From: Streptomyces sp. MMBL 11-1
GTDB lineage: Bacteria > Actinomycetota > Actinomycetes > Streptomycetales > Streptomycetaceae
Reading direction: 5' to 3'
Length of the DNA: 64,000 bases
Assembly: GCF_028622875.1 (NCBI RefSeq)
Contig: NZ_CP117709.1
Span: 2,976,001-3,040,000 of the forward strand
Part shown: positions 11,083-22,430 of the stretch, one piece after another
Layout of the letters: each line of letters starts with the position of its first letter
Position numbering within the stretch: position 1 is the stretch's first letter
The notes under the pieces: model-generated
What the model was told of the DNA's origin: nothing
Databases searched by the model: none
The model's input: the letters and a program-made list of their open reading frames with translations, nothing else
Program-made: the position numbers and the translations under genes

Positions 11083-12753
11083 ATGCAGACACTGGCCGAA
11101 GGGCTCCGGCTCCCCACGAACGGGCTCGACTACGCCATCCTGGCGATCTACTTCGTCGTCGTACTCGGCATCGGCTTCGCGGCCCGTGCCAGTGTGAGGA
11201 CGAGCCTCGACTTCTTCCTCTCCGGACGGTCACTGCCCGCCTGGGTGACCGGGCTCGCCTTCGTCGCGGCGAACCTCGGCGCCACCGAGATCCTCGGCAT
11301 GGCGGCCACCGGCGCGCAGTACGGCGTCGCGGTGGTGCACTGGTACTGGATCGGCGCGATCCCGGCCATGGTCTTCCTCGGCCTGGTGATGATGCCGTTC
11401 TACTACCGCTCCAAGGTCCGCTCCGTGCCGGAGTTCCTGCTCCAGCGGTTCGACAGGTCGGCGCACCTGCTGAGCTCCGCGCTCTTCGCGTTCGCGGCCA
11501 TCCTCATCGCGGGCGTCAACCTCTACGCCCTGTCGATCGTCGTGGAGGCGCTCCTCGGCTGGCCGCAGTGGGTCGCGATCGTCGTCGCGGGCCTGTTCGT
11601 GCTCGTCTACATCACGATCGGCGGACTTTCCTCGGCGATCTACAACGAGGTGCTCCAGTTCTTCGTCATCCTCGCCGCGCTGATCCCCCTCACCGTCCTC
11701 GGCCTGAAGCGGGTCGGCGGCTGGGACGCGATGAGCGACTCGCTGACGAAGCAGCACGGCGGGGACTTCATGACCGCCTGGGGCGGAACCGGCATCGGTG
11801 ACGCCAACCCGCTGGGCGCCAACTGGCTGACGATCATCCTGGGGCTCGGCTTCGTGCTGTCCTTCGGCTACTGGACGACGAACTTCGCCGAGGTGCAGCG
11901 CGCCCTGTCCGCGAAGAACCTCTCCGCCGCCAAGCGCACCCCGCTGATCGCCGCCTTCCCGAAGATCTTCATCGTCTTCGCGGTGATGATCCCCGGCCTG
12001 GTCGCCGCCGTGATCGTGCCGAAGATCGGCACGCCGGACTCCGACCTGACCTACAACGACGCGATCCCCCTGCTGATGCAGGAGCTGCTGCCCAACGGGG
12101 TGCTCGGCATCGCGGTGACGGGTCTGCTCGCCGCTTTCATGGCGGGCATGGCGGCCAACGTGTCCTCGTTCAACACGGTGTTCACCACCGACATCTGGCA
12201 GCGGTACGTGGTGAAGGACAGGCCCGACGCCTACTACCTGCGCTTCGGGCGGCTGATCACGGCGATCGGTGTGCTGGCCTCGATCGGCACGGCGTTCATC
12301 GCCGCCAGCTTCTCGAACATCATGAGCTACCTCCAGACGCTGTTCTCGTTCTTCAACGTGCCGATGTTCGTCGTCTTCATCATCGGCATGTTCTGGAAGC
12401 GGGCCTCGATGAAGTCCGGTGTCTGGGGCCTGGTCGCGGGCACCGCGGCCGCGATGGTCAACTACTTCTGGATCTACAAAGGCGGGATCATCGACATCCC
12501 GTCCGACCAGGGCGCCAACTTCGTCTCCGCGATCGTCGGATTCGTCGCCGGAGCCGTCGTCATGGTCGCCGTCACCCTCTTCACCGCGCCGAAGCCCGAA
12601 GCGGAACTGGCCGGTCTGGTGTACGGGACCGAATCGCCGGACCCCGACGAGGCGCTCGACGAGGCCGACGGCGCCTGGTACCGCAAGCCCGCGCTGCTCG
12701 GCTGGGGCGCGGTCGTCCTCGCCGCCGCGTGCTACATCCCGTACTCGTTCTGA
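11083..12753 (+). CDS. sodium:solute symporter (SSS family), probable Na+/galactose transporter
   Basis: A 556-residue polytopic membrane protein with about 13 to 14 hydrophobic helices. N-terminal DYAILAIYFVVVLGIGF and DFFLSGRSLPAWVTGLAF, and the sodium-site region AANLGATEILGMAATGAQYG, are typical of SGLT-like carriers. It is divergent from galTEK, and the Leloir genes would metabolise imported galactose, so galactose or glucose is the likely substrate (inference from context). The C-terminal tail ends in an acidic loop and a last helix. A small membrane protein follows after 15 bp. Confidence 0.9.
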   Translation: MQTLAEGLRLPTNGLDYAILAIYFVVVLGIGFAARASVRTSLDFFLSGRSLPAWVTGLAFVAANLGATEILGMAATGAQYGVAVVHWYWIGAIPAMVFLGLVMMPFYYRSKVRSVPEFLLQRFDRSAHLLSSALFAFAAILIAGVNLYALSIVVEALLGWPQWVAIVVAGLFVLVYITIGGLSSAIYNEVLQFFVILAALIPLTVLGLKRVGGWDAMSDSLTKQHGGDFMTAWGGTGIGDANPLGANWLTIILGLGFVLSFGYWTTNFAEVQRALSAKNLSAAKRTPLIAAFPKIFIVFAVMIPGLVAAVIVPKIGTPDSDLTYNDAIPLLMQELLPNGVLGIAVTGLLAAFMAGMAANVSSFNTVFTTDIWQRYVVKDRPDAYYLRFGRLITAIGVLASIGTAFIAASFSNIMSYLQTLFSFFNVPMFVVFIIGMFWKRASMKSGVWGLVAGTAAAMVNYFWIYKGGIIDIPSDQGANFVSAIVGFVAGAVVMVAVTLFTAPKPEAELAGLVYGTESPDPDEALDEADGAWYRKPALLGWGAVVLAAACYIPYSF

Positions 12754-12768
12754 TCGGAGGAACTCACC

Positions 12769-13077
12769 ATGTCCGACCTGCACAAGGAAGTCTCCGAGCT
12801 GGAGCGCAAGTCCGCGACCGCCGCCCGACTCTTCGACATCCGGCGGATCATCGGCGGCCTGTTCGTGGTCTACGGAGTGATCGTCACCATCGCCGGCATC
12901 AGCCCGTCCGAGGCCGACCTGAAGAAGGCCGAGGGCGTCCACATCAACCTGTGGACGGGCCTCGCCATGCTGGCGCTCGGCCTGTTCTTCCTCATCTGGA
13001 TGAAGCTGCGCCCGGCCGAGGCCCCGGCGGCCCCGGAGACGGGCCCGGCCCCGGAGCGGGAGTCCGGCACGGGCTGA
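12769..13077 (+). CDS. small two-helix membrane protein cotranscribed with the symporter
   Basis: A 102-residue protein with an N-terminal helix (MSDLHKEVSELERKS), two membrane segments near residues 28-46 and 62-78, and a Pro/Ala/Glu tail. A clear ribosome site GGAGGAACTCACC precedes the ATG. Its position 15 bp after the symporter suggests an accessory or stabilising subunit; I do not recognise a named family. It lies convergent with the next regulator. Confidence 0.8.
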   Translation: MSDLHKEVSELERKSATAARLFDIRRIIGGLFVVYGVIVTIAGISPSEADLKKAEGVHINLWTGLAMLALGLFFLIWMKLRPAEAPAAPETGPAPERESGTG

Positions 13078-13119
13078 CCCGCCCGCCGCTCGTCCGCCGT
13101 GCCCCGCAGGGGCCGTACG

Positions 13120-13830
13120 TCACCCGCGCTGTCCGGGGATGTACGGCTCCCGCGGCGTGCCGCCGTGGTCCGCGGCCCTCTCCAGCAGTCCCGTACGGGC
13201 CGCGAGGGCGGCCGCCTCCAGGCGGGAGCCGACCCCCAGCTTCATCAGGACCCGCTGGACATGGGTACGGGCGGTGCTCGGGGCGATGTCCAGGCCGGCC
13301 GCGATCAGCCGGGTGCCCTCGCCCTCGGCGACCCGCACCAGCACCTCCGCCTCGCGCGGGGTGAGCATCCGCAGCAGCCGCCGCCCCTCGTCATCGGGCT
13401 GGGCGGCCGGGTTGAGCAGCTCGGCGAAGGCCCCCCGCAGCAGCTGCGGGGCGACGGCGCTCTCCCCCGCCCGCGCCTTGAGCATGGCCCGCTCGACGCC
13501 TTCGATGCGCTCGTCGTGCCGGACGTACCCGGCGGCCCCGGCGGCGAACGCCGCGGCGATCCCGCGCGGGCTGGGCACCGGGCCGAGGACCACCACCGCC
13601 ACCTGCGGGCGCTCCTGGCCGATGCGCGTGATCGGGTCGAAGACCCCGGGGGCGGCGGGCGATGCCGTACCGAACAGGCAGACCTCCGGAGCCCGGCCGA
13701 CCACCAGTTCCGCCGCCCCGGACGTCGGCGCCGCCGCCGCGAGCACCCGGTGCCCGCGCAGTTTCAGCGCCGAGGCGAGTGCCTCGGCGAGCAGCCGGTG
13801 ATCGTCGACCACCATGAGCCGCACGCCCAC
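13120..13830 (-). CDS. LuxR-type response regulator with aspartate-less receiver
   Basis: About 236 residues. The receiver starts normally (VRLMVVDDHRLLAEAL), but the strand that should carry the phospho-acceptor Asp reads PEVCLFGTASPAAPG, with no acidic residue. The loop that normally has a Lys reads GYVRHDE. The LuxR HTH is intact (LTPREAEVLVRVAEGEG and APSTARTHVQRVLMKLGVG). Such receivers cannot be phosphorylated conventionally and may bind a small ligand. It is a diverged paralogue of the regulator at 6087-6860. Start is uncertain among three clustered GTG codons (13839, 13830, 13824). Confidence 0.82.
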   Translation of the reverse strand: MGVRLMVVDDHRLLAEALASALKLRGHRVLAAAAPTSGAAELVVGRAPEVCLFGTASPAAPGVFDPITRIGQERPQVAVVVLGPVPSPRGIAAAFAAGAAGYVRHDERIEGVERAMLKARAGESAVAPQLLRGAFAELLNPAAQPDDEGRRLLRMLTPREAEVLVRVAEGEGTRLIAAGLDIAPSTARTHVQRVLMKLGVGSRLEAAALAARTGLLERAADHGGTPREPYIPGQRG

Positions 13831-14079
13831 GGTTCCCACCCCCAAAAGCCCCTGCGCGCCCGGCCCCCCGGACTCCTGCCCCGGCAAGCTACACGCTTGT
13901 CCGACGCCGCGCGGCCCTTACGTGGGAGAAGCCCCCCGGAATGCCGAATTCTGGTTCGTCCGGCCCTCGTTGACCTGCGTTCAGGTCCCGTTGGCCGGTC
14001 TGGCGCGTTCCCTTCACGGGCGGAGAACAGTCGGCCCCGCCGGTGAGGTGATCGACCGGCGGGGCCTGGCGCTGCGGGA

Positions 14080-14094
14080 CGCTCCCGGGGAGCG
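14080..14094 (-). terminator. short stem-loop after the beta-propeller gene
   Basis: CGCTCC/GGAGCG arms with a CGG loop begin 6 bp past the stop codon of the minus-strand gene. No T tract. The rest of 13888-14100 shows nothing recognisable. Confidence 0.35.
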
Positions 14095-14100
14095 CGGTGA

Positions 14101-15987
14101 TCAGTCGGCGCGGTAGGCGACGACGAGGTAGCGCTTCTCGTCGGGGTTGACGGTGCTCGGCTTGTGGGCCGACTTGGCCGCCATGTAGAACCGCCCGTCG
14201 GTGTAGAGGAGTTCGGCCGAGTCGATGGAGAACCGCTTCTCCGCCTCCCGGACGGTCTCGTCGCTCGGGTTCTCCATCAGCAGGGTCTGCTCGAAGGTCT
14301 CGCCGTCGATGGAGACGACCTGGCCGCCCTTGTCGTACGGGCCCTCCTTGTAGGCGATGATGCTGGTGCCGTCCATCCGGAGCGGGGTCAGGGTGTGGCG
14401 GTCGCCCGCGTCCGCCCGGCCGCCGAGGAGCTTTCCGGTGGCCAGGTCGAACGCGACGACCTCGTTCGTGTCGCCGTACTCGCTGGTTCCGTCGTGCCTC
14501 TCGGTCGGCAGGTAGAGCCGATTGTTGCCGACGGCGATGTGCTTGCACTGCTCGACGTCGGTGGAGCCGCAGCGTGCCGCGTACTTGTCCGCGTCGGCGG
14601 GAATGCGGACGATCAGCTTGCCGGTCGCCGCGTCGATCGAGAAGAAGTCGGAGATGCTGCTGCCGTCGCCGGCGGTGTCGCCGACGTCAGCCGCGACCAC
14701 CAGCGGCTTGGTGGAGACGATGCTCGCGTAGTCGACGCCCGCGGGCATCTGGTACGAGGACAGCGGCGCGCCGGTCGTCGGGTTCAGCGCCTGCACGGTG
14801 AGCTGCGGGCTGTCGGAGGTGCCGCACCTGCGGACCACGGCGAGGGCCTCGCCTCCCGCGTAGCCGCGGTCGTAGCAGCCGTCCGCGCCGACCTTCGGCT
14901 TCCAGAGCTCGGCGCCGTCGGCCAGCTTGAAGGCCGCGCCGCCGGAGGTTCCGCCCGCGGCGACCGTGGTCCCGCTGAGCGTGACCTCGTCGAAGCGGAT
15001 CGGCTTGTCGCCGCCGGTGGCGGAGGTGACGCTCTTGCTCCACAGGAGCTTGCCGGCGTTCAGGTCGATCGCGCCGACCTGGTTGCACGACGGGTACTTG
15101 TTCTCCTTGGTCGCCTTCGCCTCCTGGAAGAGGATGGCCGCCTTGTGGTCCTCGCTCGTGTGGCGGGACACGCCGCAGATCTCGCCGGCCAGCGGGAAGG
15201 ACCAGAGCTTGGTGCCCTTGTCCCGGTCGTAGCCGGTGATCTCGGCGATGCCGGACTTGACGTACGCCTTGTCGGTGACCCAGGAGCCCGCGACCGTGGT
15301 GATGTCGGTGACCACCGGCTCCGGGAACTGGAAGGCGACCTTGGACTTGGTGTTGGCGGGTGCCTTCTCCTCGCCGCCGGCCAGGCCGCCCTCGCCGCCC
15401 TTGGCCTCGCCACCGGTGGCGCCGGACGAGGAGGCCTCGTCCGTGCCGCTCTTGTCGTCGCCGGTGGAGGCGTAGATGAGCCCGCCGCCGATGATCAGCA
15501 CCACGGCGACGGCCGCGGCGACGATGATCTGCATCTGGGTGGAGAACTTCTTGCCGCCGTTGCCGTCCGGCTGCGGGGCCCCGTACTGCGGCTGCATCGG
15601 CTGGGTCGGGTAGCCGTAACCCTGCTGCGGCATCCCGGGCTGTCCGGGCTGTCCGGCGGGCCCCTGCGGGTAGCCGTAACCCTGCTGCGGGGCCTGGGGG
15701 TAGCCGTACCCGTTGGGCTGCGGCGCGGGCGGGGTGGGGTAGCCGCCCGCCGGCGGGGGCGGGGTGCCGTAGCCCCCGGCGGGCGCGTCCTGCGGGGCGG
15801 CGGGCTGCGGCGGCTGCTGCTGCTTGCCGAAGGGGTCGGCGGGCGGCGGGGTCGGCTGGCCGAACCCTCCCGGCGGCGGGTCCTGCGGAGCGCCGAACCC
15901 GCCGGAAGGCGGACCGGCGGGCGGTGCCGGGGGCGTGTTCGGAGGCTCGTTGGGCGGCTGCTGCGGTGGCTGGGGCGGCTGGGTCAT
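14101..15987 (-). CDS. membrane-anchored PQQ-like beta-propeller protein, copy 1
   Basis: A 628-residue protein in three parts. Residues 1-145 are a Pro/Gln/Gly/Tyr-rich cytoplasmic tail with GYGYPQ-type repeats. One membrane helix follows ([20 protein letters not shown], near 155-175). The exported part has a short Ser/Gly/Glu linker and a propeller with PQQ-like blade motifs ([40 protein letters not shown]). No lipobox or catalytic motif. Two related genes follow upstream in the same orientation. This domain type usually scaffolds or binds ligands at the outer membrane face; the actual role is unknown. Confidence 0.85.
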   Translation of the reverse strand: MTQPPQPPQQPPNEPPNTPPAPPAGPPSGGFGAPQDPPPGGFGQPTPPPADPFGKQQQPPQPAAPQDAPAGGYGTPPPPAGGYPTPPAPQPNGYGYPQAPQQGYGYPQGPAGQPGQPGMPQQGYGYPTQPMQPQYGAPQPDGNGGKKFSTQMQIIVAAAVAVVLIIGGGLIYASTGDDKSGTDEASSSGATGGEAKGGEGGLAGGEEKAPANTKSKVAFQFPEPVVTDITTVAGSWVTDKAYVKSGIAEITGYDRDKGTKLWSFPLAGEICGVSRHTSEDHKAAILFQEAKATKENKYPSCNQVGAIDLNAGKLLWSKSVTSATGGDKPIRFDEVTLSGTTVAAGGTSGGAAFKLADGAELWKPKVGADGCYDRGYAGGEALAVVRRCGTSDSPQLTVQALNPTTGAPLSSYQMPAGVDYASIVSTKPLVVAADVGDTAGDGSSISDFFSIDAATGKLIVRIPADADKYAARCGSTDVEQCKHIAVGNNRLYLPTERHDGTSEYGDTNEVVAFDLATGKLLGGRADAGDRHTLTPLRMDGTSIIAYKEGPYDKGGQVVSIDGETFEQTLLMENPSDETVREAEKRFSIDSAELLYTDGRFYMAAKSAHKPSTVNPDEKRYLVVAYRAD

Positions 15988-16072
15988 GGCGTGCGTACCT
16001 CGGGAGACGAGTGGTTGTGGGGGCGCGTGGGGCCGGGGCGGGCCGGCCTCGGCCGGATGCCGTGGCGGACCG

Positions 16073-17995
16073 TCACTTGGTGAAGACCAGCATCGTCGAC
16101 TGCTCCAGCTCTTCCTTGTCGTTGCTCGCGCTCACACGCTTGCTGAAGATGTAGGAGCGGCCGTCCTGGTAGAGGACCTTGGACGAGAAGAAGCCGTTCT
16201 CGATCCGGCCGGCCGACGCCGGGTGCTGGAGCAGTGTCTTGGGGGTGCCGCCGGTCGGCGGGAGGGTCACGAGCGCGCCGGCGGTGTCGTACTTCGGCCG
16301 CATGTAGAGCAGCACCTGGCCGCCCTCCATGCCCAGCGGCTTCAGCACGCGCTCGGCCGGGGCGGGCGCCTCCCACTTGGGCTTCCCCGTGTTCAGGTCG
16401 AAGGCGATGACCTTGTTCGTCCGGGCGGTGCCGCTGCTGTCGTCCTCGGTCGCGATGTAGAAGGTGTTGGCGTCGGCGGCGACGCCGCTGCACCCTTCGA
16501 GATTCGTGCCGAAGACCGCGAACCTGCCCCCGCAGTCGACGGTGAGCTTGTCATCTTGCGCGGGAGCGAGCTGCGAGCGGAGCTTGCCGCTCTCGGTGAG
16601 CGCGGCGATGGCGTACTGCTTCTTCTCCTCGTGGTCGAACCGGACGACGAGCGGGTTGACCGAGTAGACCTTGCTGACCTCCCAGCCGCGCTTCGGCTGG
16701 TAGGTCCACTTGGCCTTGCCGGTGACCGGGTCCAGCTCCTGGACCTGATGCTGCGGGTTCTTGACGTCGTCGGTGCGGCAGTTGACGGCGGCGATCAGCT
16801 TCGCGCCGCCGGCGAAGGCGAAGGGCTTGCAGTTGCCCTCGGGGTTGCCGAACAGCTCCTTGCCGTCGCTGACGCGGTAGGCGTTGGCGTTGTTGGTGCG
16901 CCCCACCGTGACGGTGTCTCCGCTGATCGCCAGCCCGATGTCCGACAGGAAGTCCCAGGTGCCGTTCTTCTTGATCGTCTTCTTCCAGCCGGCCTTGCCG
17001 GTGTTGAGGTCGATCATCTGGAGAACGGAGCACTTGGCCCGGTCGGTGGTGCCGTCCTTCACGCCGATGACGAGCTTGCCGTCGGCGGTCGCGGTGTTCG
17101 GCGTGGCGCACACGTCGGCGGGGAGCTTCAGGGCCCACTTCTGCTTGCCGTCGGCGACGGCGTAGCCGAAGACGCCGCGGTACATGGCCTTGACGACCAG
17201 GTCGCCGGTGAACCAGGGGCCTTCGACGGACGCGCCGTTGCGCGGCAGGTCGATGTCGTTCTTCTGGAGCCAGGCGACCTTGGCCTCGCCCGGCTTGCGC
17301 CCGGCGTTGAGGTCGTCGTTCCCCTCGCGGCCGTCGCCGCTGCCGTCGCCCTCGTCGACCGTCGGTGACTCGCTGGGGGGCTTGGGGTCGGTGCTCGTGC
17401 CCGCGACGGGCTTCTTGGGGTCGTCACCGCCGTCGCTCACGAGGAACCAGGTGCCCGCCCCGGCGACCAGGACCACGGCGAGCGCCGCCGCGACCACGAT
17501 GCCGGTCTTGTTCTTGAGGAACCCGCCGCCGGAGCCCGGTCCGCCGGGGGCGGGGGCGCCGGGGTGCTGCTGCGTCGGGTAGCCGTAACCGGGCTGGGGC
17601 TGCTGACCGTACGGACCCGGGGCAGCCTGCTGGCCGTACGGGCCGGGCTGCTGACCGTACGGGCCGGGCTGCTGGCCGTACGGTCCGGGGGCCTGCTGGC
17701 CGTAGGGGCCGGGGGCCTGGCCGGGCTGCTGCGGATAGCCGTAGCCGGGCCCGGCCGGGGGCTGCTGCTGCGGATAGCCGTACGCCGGGGTGCCCGGCGG
17801 GGGCGTCTGCGGCGGGCCGGCCGGGGGCGCGGGCGGCTGCGCGGGGGGCGGACCCTGGGGCGGCTGACCGGACGGCGTCTGCGGCGGCTTCGCCAGGTCC
17901 GGCTGGTCCTGAGGCTGCTGAGGAGCTCCGTTCGGCGGCTCCTGCGGAGCCCCGAAGCCTCCCTGCGGCGGTTGCTGGCTGGGCGGCTGGCTCAT
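16073..17995 (-). CDS. membrane-anchored PQQ-like beta-propeller protein, copy 2
   Basis: A 640-residue paralogue of its neighbours. The start is ATG ([17 protein letters not shown]) with GGGGGA upstream; the long open frame before it is not coding. The cytoplasmic tail of about 150 residues contains consecutive PGPYGQQ units. A membrane helix ([20 protein letters not shown]) precedes the exported propeller with blades such as [31 protein letters not shown] and [11 protein letters not shown]. The exported domain is most like copy 3 (shared DVCA.P...TADGK.VIG). Gaps to copies 1 and 3 are 85 and 237 bp, so promoters between them are possible. Confidence 0.85.
   Translation of the reverse strand: MSQPPSQQPPQGGFGAPQEPPNGAPQQPQDQPDLAKPPQTPSGQPPQGPPPAQPPAPPAGPPQTPPPGTPAYGYPQQQPPAGPGYGYPQQPGQAPGPYGQQAPGPYGQQPGPYGQQPGPYGQQAAPGPYGQQPQPGYGYPTQQHPGAPAPGGPGSGGGFLKNKTGIVVAAALAVVLVAGAGTWFLVSDGGDDPKKPVAGTSTDPKPPSESPTVDEGDGSGDGREGNDDLNAGRKPGEAKVAWLQKNDIDLPRNGASVEGPWFTGDLVVKAMYRGVFGYAVADGKQKWALKLPADVCATPNTATADGKLVIGVKDGTTDRAKCSVLQMIDLNTGKAGWKKTIKKNGTWDFLSDIGLAISGDTVTVGRTNNANAYRVSDGKELFGNPEGNCKPFAFAGGAKLIAAVNCRTDDVKNPQHQVQELDPVTGKAKWTYQPKRGWEVSKVYSVNPLVVRFDHEEKKQYAIAALTESGKLRSQLAPAQDDKLTVDCGGRFAVFGTNLEGCSGVAADANTFYIATEDDSSGTARTNKVIAFDLNTGKPKWEAPAPAERVLKPLGMEGGQVLLYMRPKYDTAGALVTLPPTGGTPKTLLQHPASAGRIENGFFSSKVLYQDGRSYIFSKRVSASNDKEELEQSTMLVFTK
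17590..17725 (-). repeat. tandem PGPYGQQ-coding repeat
   Basis: About six consecutive units of 21-27 bp encode PGPYGQQ or APGPYGQQ in the tail of propeller copy 2. Copies are nearly identical at DNA level (core CTGGCCGTACGGGCCGG on the plus strand), so unit number is likely variable between strains. Confidence 0.8.
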
Positions 17996-18232
17996 ATCAG
18001 CACGTCCCCCTTCGTGCGGTCCGGTGCCCGAATCGGTCTCCCCCGCATTCCCAAGAGGGTTGATTCCCCTTGGAAAGGAGCGAATCGGGCATGGCTTCCG
18101 CGGTGTCACGACAGTCGGGCGGGGCTTCTTTCTACCACCCGCCCGCCACGGGGCACCGGTTCGGGCCAACCCCTGTTCCCAAGGGAGAACCGCCTTGTGA
18201 TGCCTCCGTTACGCCCCGGCGGGAGGTGATGG

Positions 18233-19894
18233 TCAGTCACCGAAGGCGATCATCGCCGACAGGTCCGCCTCCTCCTCGTCGGTGGCCCCGGAGACGTGCG
18301 TGAGCATGAGCAGCGATCGGCCGCCGGAATGGAGGACGAGCGGATCGGTGAAGGTGCGCTCGGTCGCCGCGGCCGAGGCCGGGTGACGCAGGACCGCCCG
18401 CGGTGCGCCGCCGTCCGGACCGAGCGCCACGATGCCGCCGCCGACGCCCTTGGCCTTGCTCCTCGGGCCGGGCGGGGCAAGGTACATCAGCACCTTGCCT
18501 CCTTCGACGCGCAGCGGCATCAGGGTCTGGCCGGGAGGCGCGGGAACCTTCCACTTCTTCTCTCCGGTGCTCATGTCGAAGGCGACGACGTCGTTGGTCA
18601 GCCCCTCGTCCGTATGCCGGTGTTTCGTGGCGGTGTAGAGCGTGCCGTCGTCGGCGGCCACGCCGACGCAGGTGTCGAGGTTCGCGCCCACGTCCCGCCG
18701 CATGCCGGTGCACCGGGCCTCGGGGACGTCGTCGCCGGGGGCGGGCCGGGAGCGGAGGGTCCCGTCGGTGTTCAGGACCGCGATCGCCCACTCGCCCTCC
18801 ACCGCCCCGCCCTTGCGCAGCGAGATCACCGGCGGGTCGACGGAGTGGAAGCTGTCGATCAGCCAGCCCTTCCCGGGCTTGTACGTCCACACGGTCCGGC
18901 CGGTGGCCGGGTCGATGCGCCGCACTTCCTCGACGACGTCGTCGGCCTCGGCCTCGCCGGCCGGCCGGTCGCGGCAGCCGACAGCGGCGAGCAGGACGGC
19001 TCCGCCGGCGAGACCGTACGACTGGCAGGGGCCGGGCAGCTTGTCCCACAGGTGCTTGCCGTCGCTGACCCGATAGGCGTCGGTACGGCCGACGCGCCCG
19101 ATCGTCAGGACGTCGCCGCTGATCGCCATGACGATGTTGGAGAGCCCGTCCTGGGTCGGCGCGCGTTCGAAGGTCGCGGACCAGCCCGCCTCGCCGGTGG
19201 CCAGATCGATCATCTGGAGCTTGTCGCAGGCCGAATTCTCCGTGGAGGTGTCGGTCATGAGCCCGATCACGATCTTCCCGTCCGCGGTCGGCAGGGTGGG
19301 CGCCGCGCAGACGTCGGAGGGCAGGCGCAGGCTCCACTTCCGCGCGCCGTCGTCGAGGGAGTAACCGGAGGCCGTGCGGTACATGGCCTTCGCCACGACA
19401 TCGCCGACGACCCAGGGGCCGAGGGCGGAGGCGCCGCCCCCCGGCAGGTCCACGCCGTTCCGCTGGACCCAGCGGACCTTCGCCTCGCCCTTCTCGCGGC
19501 CCTGGTTGAGCTGCTCGGCGGTCGGAGCCGGCTTCCTCACCGGGTCCGGGTCGGCGCCGGGCTGTTCCGGTGCGGTGCTTCCCGTCGCGACGGGCTTGCC
19601 GTCGTCGGCGCCGTCACCGCCCACCGCGAACCAGACGCCCGCCCCGATGACGAGGACCCCGGCGAGCGCGGCGGAGACGAGACCCGCGACCCGGCCCCGC
19701 GAGCGTCCGCCGGAGGGCGAGGGCCCGGGCGTCGGGTAGCCGTGCGGCGCGGTGGGCGGCTGACCGTACGGACCGGGCCGCGGCTGGTGCCGGGGCGGCA
19801 GGGGTGCTCCGTACGCACCGGGCCGCGGTTCGTACGGAGCGCCGAAGCCCTCCTGCTCCCCCGGCCCGCCCTGCGACGGCGGCGGTTGCGACAT
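18233..19894 (-). CDS. membrane-anchored PQQ-like beta-propeller protein, copy 3
   Basis: A 553-residue member of the same tandem family, with a shorter tail (about 75 residues: GAPYEPRPGAYGAPLPP, then PYGQP units). A membrane helix follows (VAGLVSAALAGVLVIGAGVWF), then an exported propeller with blade motifs DDGARKWSLRLP, TGEAGWSATF, TGRTVWTYKP and TGEKKWKVPAP. The start ATG (MSQPPPSQGG) has GGGGGAG upstream; ten codons of open frame before it are ignored. No adjacent gene suggests a substrate. All three copies share the order tail, helix, propeller. Confidence 0.85.
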   Translation of the reverse strand: MSQPPPSQGGPGEQEGFGAPYEPRPGAYGAPLPPRHQPRPGPYGQPPTAPHGYPTPGPSPSGGRSRGRVAGLVSAALAGVLVIGAGVWFAVGGDGADDGKPVATGSTAPEQPGADPDPVRKPAPTAEQLNQGREKGEAKVRWVQRNGVDLPGGGASALGPWVVGDVVAKAMYRTASGYSLDDGARKWSLRLPSDVCAAPTLPTADGKIVIGLMTDTSTENSACDKLQMIDLATGEAGWSATFERAPTQDGLSNIVMAISGDVLTIGRVGRTDAYRVSDGKHLWDKLPGPCQSYGLAGGAVLLAAVGCRDRPAGEAEADDVVEEVRRIDPATGRTVWTYKPGKGWLIDSFHSVDPPVISLRKGGAVEGEWAIAVLNTDGTLRSRPAPGDDVPEARCTGMRRDVGANLDTCVGVAADDGTLYTATKHRHTDEGLTNDVVAFDMSTGEKKWKVPAPPGQTLMPLRVEGGKVLMYLAPPGPRSKAKGVGGGIVALGPDGGAPRAVLRHPASAAATERTFTDPLVLHSGGRSLLMLTHVSGATDEEEADLSAMIAFGD

Positions 19895-19961
19895 CGGTGT
19901 GCTCCCCCTCGAACGTACGGCCACTGCCGTCCCGTTCTACCACCTGCCGCACCGGCCTCCG

Positions 19962-21782
<1,821 letters not shown>

Positions 21783-21873
21783 TTCACTCCTGCCTAGGGG
21801 GTTGATCGACCTTTCCAGGGTACGGCGCGGCGGCGGGGGCGGGGTGTGCGGTCCCGTCAACGGGAAAGCGCGG

Positions 21874-21894
21874 TACAGTTTTCTGTACGTACAG
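21874..21894. promoter_or_regulatory. overlapping palindromes, YefM-YoeB autoregulatory operator
   Basis: TACAG-TTTT-CTGTA (21874-21887) shares its right arm with the perfect palindrome CTGTACGTACAG (21883-21894); a further GTACA half-site follows at about 21901. YefM antitoxins repress at TGTACA-core sites, and this one lies 28 bp before yefM. Confidence 0.75.
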
Positions 21895-21921
21895 GATCAC
21901 GTACATTCCTGGGAGGCGATC

Positions 21922-22173
21922 ATGCGGACCATGACCTACACCGAGTCCCGCGCCAAATACGCCGAGACCCTGAGCGCGGTCGTGGACGACCGCGAGGAGG
22001 TCGTGGTCACGCGTGCCGGACATGAGCCGGTGGTGATAGTGGCACTCGATGAGTACGAGTCCCTGAAAGAGACGGCGTACCAGCTCCGGAGCCCGGAGAA
22101 CGCGCGTCGGTTGCTGGCTTCGATCGACCGCCTGGAGAGCGGCGGCGGCACCGTACAGGAGCTTGCCGAGTGA
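21922..22173 (+). CDS. yefM: YefM/Phd-family antitoxin
   Basis: An 83-residue antitoxin. The N-terminal half (MRTMTYTESRAKYAETLSAV) is the Phd/YefM DNA-binding fold with VVVTRAGHEPVVIVALDEYESL; the C-terminal part should wrap and neutralise YoeB. The ATG follows GGGAGGCGATC. It overlaps yoeB by 4 bp. Together with the palindromes upstream it would repress its own operon. Confidence 0.93.
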   Translation: MRTMTYTESRAKYAETLSAVVDDREEVVVTRAGHEPVVIVALDEYESLKETAYQLRSPENARRLLASIDRLESGGGTVQELAE

Positions 22174-22430
22174 AGTTCGTGTGGGACCAGTCGTCGTGGG
22201 ACGACTACGTCTGGTGGCAGAACCAGGACCGTAAGATCCTCAAGAGGATCAACACACTGCTCCAGGACATCGCCCGGAACGGCAACGAAGGAATGGGCAA
22301 ACCGGAACCGTTGAAGCACGGTTTTCACGGGTACTGGTCCCGCCGCATCACCGACGAGCACCGGCTCATCTACAAAGTGGCCGACGATGAGGTCCGTGTC
22401 GCCGCCTGCCGCTACCACTACGGTCACTGA
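22170..22430 (+). CDS. yoeB: YoeB-type mRNA-interferase toxin
   Basis: An 86-residue RelE-superfamily ribosome-dependent endoribonuclease. The known catalytic residues fall at the same numbers as in E. coli YoeB: Glu46 (KPEPL), Arg65 (DEHR), and His83-Tyr84 (RYHYGH). The toxin therefore looks active. Its GTG start overlaps the yefM stop (GTGA), keeping toxin synthesis coupled to antitoxin. No other mobile element signs flank the pair. Confidence 0.95.
   Translation: MKFVWDQSSWDDYVWWQNQDRKILKRINTLLQDIARNGNEGMGKPEPLKHGFHGYWSRRITDEHRLIYKVADDEVRVAACRYHYGH

Noticed and set aside
14164..16083. 639-codon plus frame opposite propeller copy 1
   Set aside because: Composition is the complement of the Pro/Gly-rich gene; no recognisable domain.
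17590..17725. Possible CRISPR array because of regular repeats
   Set aside because: Units are contiguous with no unique spacers and encode PGPYGQQ in frame with a real gene.
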